From NCBI GenBank assembly GCA_900074885.1, contig FJUW01000009.1:248001-312000 (forward strand): DNA of 64,000 bases, written 5' to 3'. Below the pieces are notes generated by a model. That model was not told the origin of the DNA and searched no databases. It was given only the letters and a program-made list of their open reading frames with translations. The translations under genes and the position numbers were made by a program. Shown here piece by piece: positions 58,117 to 64,000 of this stretch. How positions within the stretch are numbered: the first letter of the stretch is position 1; each line of letters begins with the position of its first letter. Source of the stretch: Rhynchosporium graminicola (taxonomy: Eukaryota; Ascomycota; Leotiomycetes; Helotiales; Ploettnerulaceae).

Positions 58117-60031
58117 TTACAGACCAGACACCTTACGAGAGGAGCTGATGCTGCCAACTCTCCCGCTGGTTTTGCGAACACCAGTTGGCTCTTTGCTCCC
58201 TCGCAAGCTACCACTATCACCGCTTCGCTTCGGGCTGCCACGGACTTTGGCGAGAGTGCTTGAGCCGCTGCCTGACTTCATGGTACCGGGCGTCTTGGGC
58301 CGAGGACCAGACCCGATGTTCTCGATATCATTGCTGCTATCGTGGTCGATAGAGCTGTAGATTGTTGTGGTGGTTTGGCTTATGCTGCGTCCAGCGGGAG
58401 AGCGAGACGACTTCCGTGAGCTGCGCATCCGGAATTGGATCTCATCTTCTCCGTCGGGATCCTCGTTCGACGATCGATGGATTGAGATCATTTCGGTTTC
58501 CCGTTGTAAGACGCGTTCTTCTTCGGTGGTACTGTATGAGATGCTGCGGCTGTAAGGGTGATGACGTTCAGCGGCTCGGCTTGTCTTTCGAGGCTGGCCA
58601 GGAGTGGGAGCTGGTAGGCAGTCTTCTTGGACACCAATACTGCTGCGTTGCTCGTTATCGACTTCGCCGAGTGGTGATCTTCTGCTTCCGTTGGGTGGAG
58701 TTGCTATTTGGCTGTTGAGGAGGTATCGCTTCGAGGAGAGCTTAGTTGGTGTATGTGGTACCATATTGGCCATCTTCTCCTTCATCTTGATCTCGAACTG
58801 CTCCTCTAGCCACCATTCTCGGAAGGTTCCTTGGTTAAGATGTAGCCAATGTTGTTGAGGACCAACAACCATGCCAGGTCTCATGAAACGCATGTAGGCA
58901 ATGATCTCGTTAGCTGTGAAACCATATCGGTAGATCAGGTAAGCGCCGATCAGACATCCAGTTCGTCCGAGTCCAGCTTTGCAGTGCACGGCAATGCCCC
59001 TCTTCTTCACAGTAATCATCTCATGTGCTAGCGTGATGAACTTTCGGACGGTGCTGAGGGGTGGGCATGTTCCATCATCGAAAATCATGTCCAAGTGCTC
59101 AATACCCAAAGCAGTGAAATATGAAGGCGAGTATAGCTCTGAGTTTAGACGAACCACCAAGCCGATGTTGCGGTCCGAGAAGTGCTTGAGAACATTCTTG
59201 AATGGGCTCGGAAGTGTTGGGTGAGCATCAACAGCCTTCAAAGTCGATGGTAGTGTTGCAAATAGAGGAGATGTAGGTGAGATTGGTGCCACAGGTGTGT
59301 GTTGTGGGGATGCAAATGCCAGGAAGTCTGGAGTCAACCAATTGAAATCTCCTTGATCCACTCGTTCATATCGCTCGTACTCCTCCAGATCAAATTGCGA
59401 CAAAGCACAGAATCCTTGCTCCTTTGCGCGCCAAACGCCATATACCACATCTTGTACGGTGATCCCATAATCTGCTTGACTGTATCCTGCATCGCGGAAT
59501 GGCATGAGAGGTGGATCGGCTTGTGCGATGGGCGCAAGAGCCAGATGGGGAGCCCAGGACTGAATCAAGACCATGTAGGAAGCCAGTAGACAGGCAGCAT
59601 TTGCTCGACCTGATTCTGTTAGTACTTTGCTATTGTGGGTTGAAGAACAATAACTTACTCCGCGCATCCGCCTTACTCCAGAATACAACTGGCCTGCTTT
59701 TGTTTTCGGGTGCCCCTAGGATGTCATGGAATTGAACGGCAAATCTGTACAGGTGTCCGATATGGAGTGGTCCGAAATCATGGTGGAAAGCATTGTAGAG
59801 GAGGCTATCGTCGATAGAGAAGTAGCATGGTGGAGTACGATCCCGCTCTGAGAGAATCGCAGATGGACCGTCAACAGCTCGCGCAGACCGCTTGCTTGGC
59901 GAACGACGGGATGGCGCAGGATCGGGATACGGGAAAAGAGTGTCTGCAGAGGGTGGGGAGGAATATGATGCCAGGTATAATCTGTCTGGAATGTATTCGA
60001 TAATCTGACCGTACTTTACAGCGGGCGTCAT
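58117..60031 (-). CDS. CDC14: dual-specificity phosphatase CDC14
   Basis: Phosphatase that reverses CDK phosphorylation to promote mitotic exit, cytokinesis and septation. Exons on the minus strand: 60031-59659 and 59609-58117; 1866 nt, 621 residues. The N-terminal domain starts YGQIIEYIPDRLYLASY and has FSIDDSLLYNAFHHDFGPL. The linker and catalytic domain include GDFNWLTPDFLAFASPQ and the P-loop VHCKAGLGRTGCLIGAYLI, with nucleophile Cys334 and Arg340, followed by AYMRFMRPGMVVGPQQHWLH. The C-terminal 230 residues are Ser/Arg-rich and disordered, with several SP and RxxS sites, as expected for the regulated tail. Catalytic residues are intact. It is divergent from PCC1 with 742 bp between starts. 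Confidence 0.95.
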
Positions 60032-60773
60032 CTTGAGATGTGGTGTTGTTGTCTTCGAAGAGTGGGAGACTGTTGTGTTGAAAAGGTGTGATGTTATGCG
60101 ACTTTTTGCTTTTGTTGTGTTTCAAGTCCTGGTCCTATAAACAAAGCATGCTCTTGTGGTGGAGATGGATCGCAGTCTAAGGGAGTAGAAATACTGAACG
60201 AAATGTAGACAGTGAGACCGAGAAGAGAAGACGATGAGGATAATGAAGGGTTGACTTGCGATATCAGAGTAACTGAGTGAGGTATTGTAGCTGAATGTTT
60301 GTTTAGTCGGCAACAGTGGTGCGGATACGCTAAGCCGATAGCAGTAAGGAGTCTTGCGTTGTGGTAACTGAGGCAACCACGACCCTGAGCAGGCCTAGTC
60401 CGGCTTGGCGAGTTATTGTTCTTGAGGTCTGGACTTTTGATGTTGGAACTCGAAAATGTATTTTATCGACCTGCTTCGTTCCCATCCATGCCCTCCCTGT
60501 ACAACGCCCCGAATCTAAGTCCACTCGAAATCTTCAGTGTCTGCGAAATTTCGGATTGAGCTTTCGAGTTGCCTACATAACCTGGAAGTGTCTTACAGAC
60601 AAAGTAGACCACATCGCAACCTCAACCCTTGAGCTAAACTCCACCACATTCTAACTCCACCAACAACAACATTGCCCACGTCTTGATCAAGTAGTGTCTA
60701 CTAGATTGATCTTATAATTTGCGCACAACTACCACGCACACAGTCGGCAGCGATCAGACATCATACATTCCCA
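60032..60773. promoter_or_regulatory. divergent promoter region CDC14 / PCC1
   Basis: 742 bp between head-to-head starts, containing both promoters and leaders. No specific element was recognised with confidence. Confidence 0.45.
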
Positions 60774-61187
60774 ATGGCACAAACTCTAGATCCGAAATTG
60801 CCCTGCTCACTGTACGTCTTTACCCCTCCATCCCCCCAATACCCCCAAACTAACCATCCCCAAAACAGCACAATCGACCTTCCTCTCCCCACCGCACGCC
60901 TAGCAACGATCGCACTCCGCGCCCTATCCGTAGATGCCGAACTCTCCCCTCTCGTGCGCCGGTCCTTTTCGACTATCGCTTCATCTACATCTACATCCAG
61001 TCCTGAAGAGGCAAATATTCTAAGAACGCAATACAAAGCGACAACAAACCGCATGTTGAGAGTCGCTGTGAATGGGTTCATGGAGAGCTTAAGCGTTGTG
61101 TTGGGGACTATGCAGGAGTTGGATGTCGATGTTTTGGGAATGGAGGGGGGAAAGGATGAGCAAGAGTCTGCAGAGATATACAAGTAA
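60774..61187 (+). CDS. PCC1: KEOPS/EKC complex subunit Pcc1
   Basis: Small subunit of KEOPS, which makes the N6-threonylcarbamoyl-adenosine (t6A) modification of ANN-decoding tRNAs and influences telomere maintenance and transcription. Exons 60774-60811 and 60869-61187; 357 nt, 118 residues. The splice joins PKLPCSL to TIDLPLPTARLATIALRAL, the family's first strand and helix. LRTQYKATTNRMLRVAVNGF and MESLSVVLGTMQELD form the second half and dimer helix. A short acidic tail follows. A Ser/Thr-rich insert (STIASSTSTSSPEEAN) lengthens the middle loop. Complete gene. Confidence 0.9.
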   Translation: MAQTLDPKLPCSLYVFTPPSPQYPQTNHPQNSTIDLPLPTARLATIALRALSVDAELSPLVRRSFSTIASSTSTSSPEEANILRTQYKATTNRMLRVAVNGFMESLSVVLGTMQELDVDVLGMEGGKDEQESAEIYK

Positions 61188-62044
61188 TGAGATATCATCT
61201 CAGGATCCTTACGCAGAGGCGACGAGTCTGAAAAGAATGCCATCCGTGCCCGGCAAAGACATAGCTGCTTGATAGCCTTGAGTTCTCCAAGGTCTGTGGG
61301 TCTATAAGGTTCATTAATATCCGAGATTCCAGTTAGAGAGCTCGGGCAAGATAGCAGATGCTGCGTAAAGTCGAGCCACAGAGCAATTGAAGCAATGCGG
61401 TCGCTCCTTCACTGAACTCAAGTGCGACAAGGATCGCATCAGCCAACAAGAAGCTGTTGATGTATCTCCATCTAGAACAGATAGTACACCATGTCGCCAT
61501 CTTCGAAGATGGGCCATTTCGTCACCAGTAGCGTGAGTGCACGATATGTCTGCAAGGCCTCATAGAAATTTAATAGTCTCAAGCCACGAAATCGTTCCAG
61601 AATTTAACTCGTGATTCTCTTGTTATATCGTGAGACTATTCTCGTACTTGCGCTTACTAATCCTTCGAAAATCATATAAGTATCATAAGAGGCTTGATCT
61701 CTGCTTCAGGAAACATAAAAAGAGTCAAACTCGCTTGCGTGTCCTACCAAGCAGCTGTAGCAGAACATTTCAGATCATTCTGTAACGTCAGGTATGGAAT
61801 GAAATACTGTGGAAGTCTTGACTATCTCAACTGGTATTCTGCCAATATATAATTGTACTGAATTCTCCCCCTCGAGGAAATCATATCATCACTCTGTATA
61901 CCCACCACTCCGCGACGGCTATACATCATCCCCTGGCATCCTGCCATGAAGTTTCATCAGACATCCACTATAGATTTCATAAAAGCATTATCAGGTATCA
62001 TAAACTCCCAAACTCCCATGTAAACCCGAAATCAAACCACCACC
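61188..62044. other. convergent 3' spacer PCC1 / bHLH gene
   Basis: No gene recognised apart from 3' UTR sequence. Confidence 0.55.
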
Positions 62045-62142
62045 ACCATGCACCTTCCACCATGAACCTCTTACTATGCACCTCCCACCATATACCTCCC
62101 ACCATATACCTCTTACCATACACCTCCTGCCATGCACTTCCC
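62045..62142. repeat. 14-bp minisatellite, seven copies
   Basis: Seven consecutive 14-bp units of the form ACCATRYACCTCYY (for example ACCATATACCTCCC) with a few substitutions and no indels. The array ends 2 bp before the stop codon of the bHLH gene, so it lies in that gene's 3' UTR. Confidence 0.9.
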
Positions 62143-62144
62143 AC

Positions 62145-64000
62145 CTAAAACTTAATATCCTCCCCAACTTTTTCTTTCAATAATCTCTCCGCTTCCTCCG
62201 CCCTCAGATTCGCATTCGCAATATCCTTCTTAAGCTGCTTAATATACTCAATCGCCTGCTCGACCGTACTCGCTTTGCTATTCGCGCTCTGAGCAGCCGA
62301 TTTCGCACTCGCTACTTCGTGCGTATCCCCCGCGTCTCCGCTGCCGCTTTTTTCTCCTCCGCTGTCTTTGGATCCGCGTGGTAAGAGGGTTGCGATTTCT
62401 TGTAAAGCGGAATTTATGCGGTTCCGGCGGCCTTGTTCGGCTATTTTGTGGGAGGTGCGCTTTGAAGTCAGGTTTGTGGAGAGTTCCGTGGGATACGACA
62501 CCCCGGGTAAATGTGTTCCCTCGAGAATGTTTTGATAATTGGATTTGGACGCCGCCAAGAGGAGGGAGGCTGTATCGCCATTTCCATTAGATCCTCCAGG
62601 GAGGAGGGGCTTGATGCTCGGCGAGATCCTAGGTAACAACGCGGGCGAGACCAGTACTGAGCTGCTAGCTCTCTTTTTTGATGATCGAGAGTTCAGAAGG
62701 GGTGTTTTCCGTGTAGTCGTGCTTGTGCCATTGGTACCGTTCTGAGCATAGATCTGCGGACTCTGACTTGCAGTTCCTGGTCGAGTGAACGATGGTGAAG
62801 GTAACGGTTGAAAGCCTGGGGTCTTTGCATCCGTGGAGCTCAATGTCGGTGTGAGCTGGCCATCGTCTTGCATGTCAAGTCGAGATAGCTGAGGTCTGGC
62901 AGTTGCAGACTCTGGGAGGGCAAATCCATCCATTCCCGGATCATCCAAATCCATGTGCTGTGTACTTCCAGGTTGACCTATCTGAGGTGATTGTGCCAGT
63001 CTCATCAAGGAGGCTGGAGTTGCAGGGGAACAGAGAACTGATTTCTGTCCCCTCACTTGTTGAGCCTGCATATGTGGCGAGGCTATGGCCGGGCTTGGGA
63101 GTGGGGGAGGTGCCATATCTGATAGATGTTCAGGTGATATCGAGCCATTCTCGGATTCTTCTGTGCTTGCCACAGACTGTGACGAGCTATCGACTTTTGA
63201 ACGTTTGACTTGGGCATGAGAAGGCTCCAATATGTCACCCAATGCTTGTGCCGGTACAACTGTAATGGTATTTTTCCTTCCTTTCTTAGGTTTGACAATC
63301 GGGGATTGTCGAACAGCACGAGTACTGCGAGGTTTTGAACCTTGCTGTGAGGCTTTCTTACCAGGTTTCCTCGCTAGTATCACAGAACTTGCTGGCCCAC
63401 AATGGGTGTCCTGAGTAGTGTCTATTGGCAAATTTGTTGCTCCAGAGAGTCGATGATCATAGACAGAGGAATGATCAGCCTGAGCATGAAGTGCAGGAGA
63501 GCTCAAAGGACTGAAGTATGCACCCGGAACGGTGTAATCTGGGATACTGAAATGAGGATCTAGTGGAGTCACAGCCGGCGATACTAATGGGGTGAAAGCC
63601 ATCTGTCATTTGTCAGATATGTCGCTATGTATTAAGCGATAAGGAAATCCTGACCTCATTCTCTTTCATCTGCCTCTGGTACCTGTCGTACATAGCCTGC
63701 TGCTGTGCGTCCGGTTGGGTATAGTAATGCGCACCACCCCCATGCATTTCTAAACTGTTTGGTGTAGGAGGTATCATCCCACTTTGCGCATAGAAATTCC
63801 TCTGCTGCTCTTGTATTTGCCTCTGCTGTTGCTCATGTCTCTGATGCTGCAAGTACTGGATCTGAGCGTCTAGCTCTGATAAACTCTCATTCGATGCATG
63901 TCCTTTCATAATTGCTGGGCCGTGGATCGATTGGTGATTTGAAGCAACGGTCATAGCTGGCATGTGCTCTTGCATCGTGGTATCCTGCCCCATGCCCTGG
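62145..64000 (-). CDS. nuc-1: bHLH transcription factor, NUC-1/PHO4-like, 5' partial
   Basis: Helix-loop-helix regulator; the closest known role is phosphate-starvation control (NUC-1, PalcA, Pho4). The last exon is 63602-62145 (486 codons). The previous exon, 64000-63655, continues beyond the right edge; the intron 63603-63654 joins QMKENE to MAFTPLVSP. The C-terminal bHLH has basic region and helix 1 SKRTSHKIAEQGRRNRINSA, with the His, Glu and Arg residues that read an E-box (CACGTG-type). A loop of about 30 Gly/Ser/Ala-rich residues follows, then helix 2 TVEQAIEYIKQLKKDI and a short zipper-like helix to the end. Upstream are Gln-rich (QQQRQIQEQQRN) and Ser/Pro-rich disordered stretches and a basic patch. 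The subfamily call is moderate. Confidence 0.85.

Overview
The window is chromosomal DNA of a filamentous ascomycete. The genes are split by short GT..AG introns, mostly 45-80 bp, with CTRAY-type branch sites. The gene set is ascomycete: a group III HAMP-repeat histidine kinase, NSP1, CDC14, a LAA2-like protein and a NUC-1/PHO4-like bHLH factor. One AT-rich transposon relic looks RIP-mutated. I infer Pezizomycotina, probably Leotiomycetes, from the overall look of the proteins; no sequence search was possible. I see no CRISPR array, operon or prokaryotic feature.

Layout. 1-3.4 kb: the 3' end of dUTPase (+), then pyridoxal kinase (-) and PCNA (-). The PCNA promoter carries an MCB-type box and its start codon appears to be split by an intron. 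6.6-8.1 kb: a C2H2-like regulator (-). 9.35-9.63 kb: a small secreted cysteine-rich protein (-), followed by a gene-poor stretch to 15.1 kb. 15.1-18.3 kb: a large F-box protein (-), divergent from a 1363-residue Munc13/Ync13-type C2 protein (+, 20.5-24.7 kb). 24.7-29.0 kb: a spacer rich in simple repeats. 29.0-33.3 kb: the osmosensing histidine kinase (+). 33.3-44.2 kb: about 11 kb without a recognisable gene, containing a complete but inactivated pogo-type DNA transposon (38,435-40,256).

44.2-64.0 kb is denser. It holds a three-RRM NAM8/Csx1-type protein (+), a LAA2-like AP-1 accessory protein with three exact-period 62-residue repeats (-), NSP1 (+), the mitochondrial F1-ATPase inhibitor (-), a 14-3-3 protein with a probable 5'-UTR intron (+), CDC14 (-), the KEOPS subunit PCC1 (+) and the 3' part of a bHLH regulator (-) that runs off the right edge.

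Most genes are conserved housekeeping or signalling functions: replication (dUTPase, PCNA), B6 metabolism, membrane traffic (Ync13, LAA2), nuclear transport, mitotic exit, tRNA modification and stress signalling. They are not a pathway cluster. Three pairs are divergent and may share promoters: F-box/ync13, LAA2/NSP1 and CDC14/PCC1. I found no convincing new multi-gene system. The notable observations are gene-structure oddities (split start codon, GG acceptor, 11-nt exon, stop-codon-only exon, hidden terminal exon), the LAA2 repeats, the candidate effector and the inactivated transposon.
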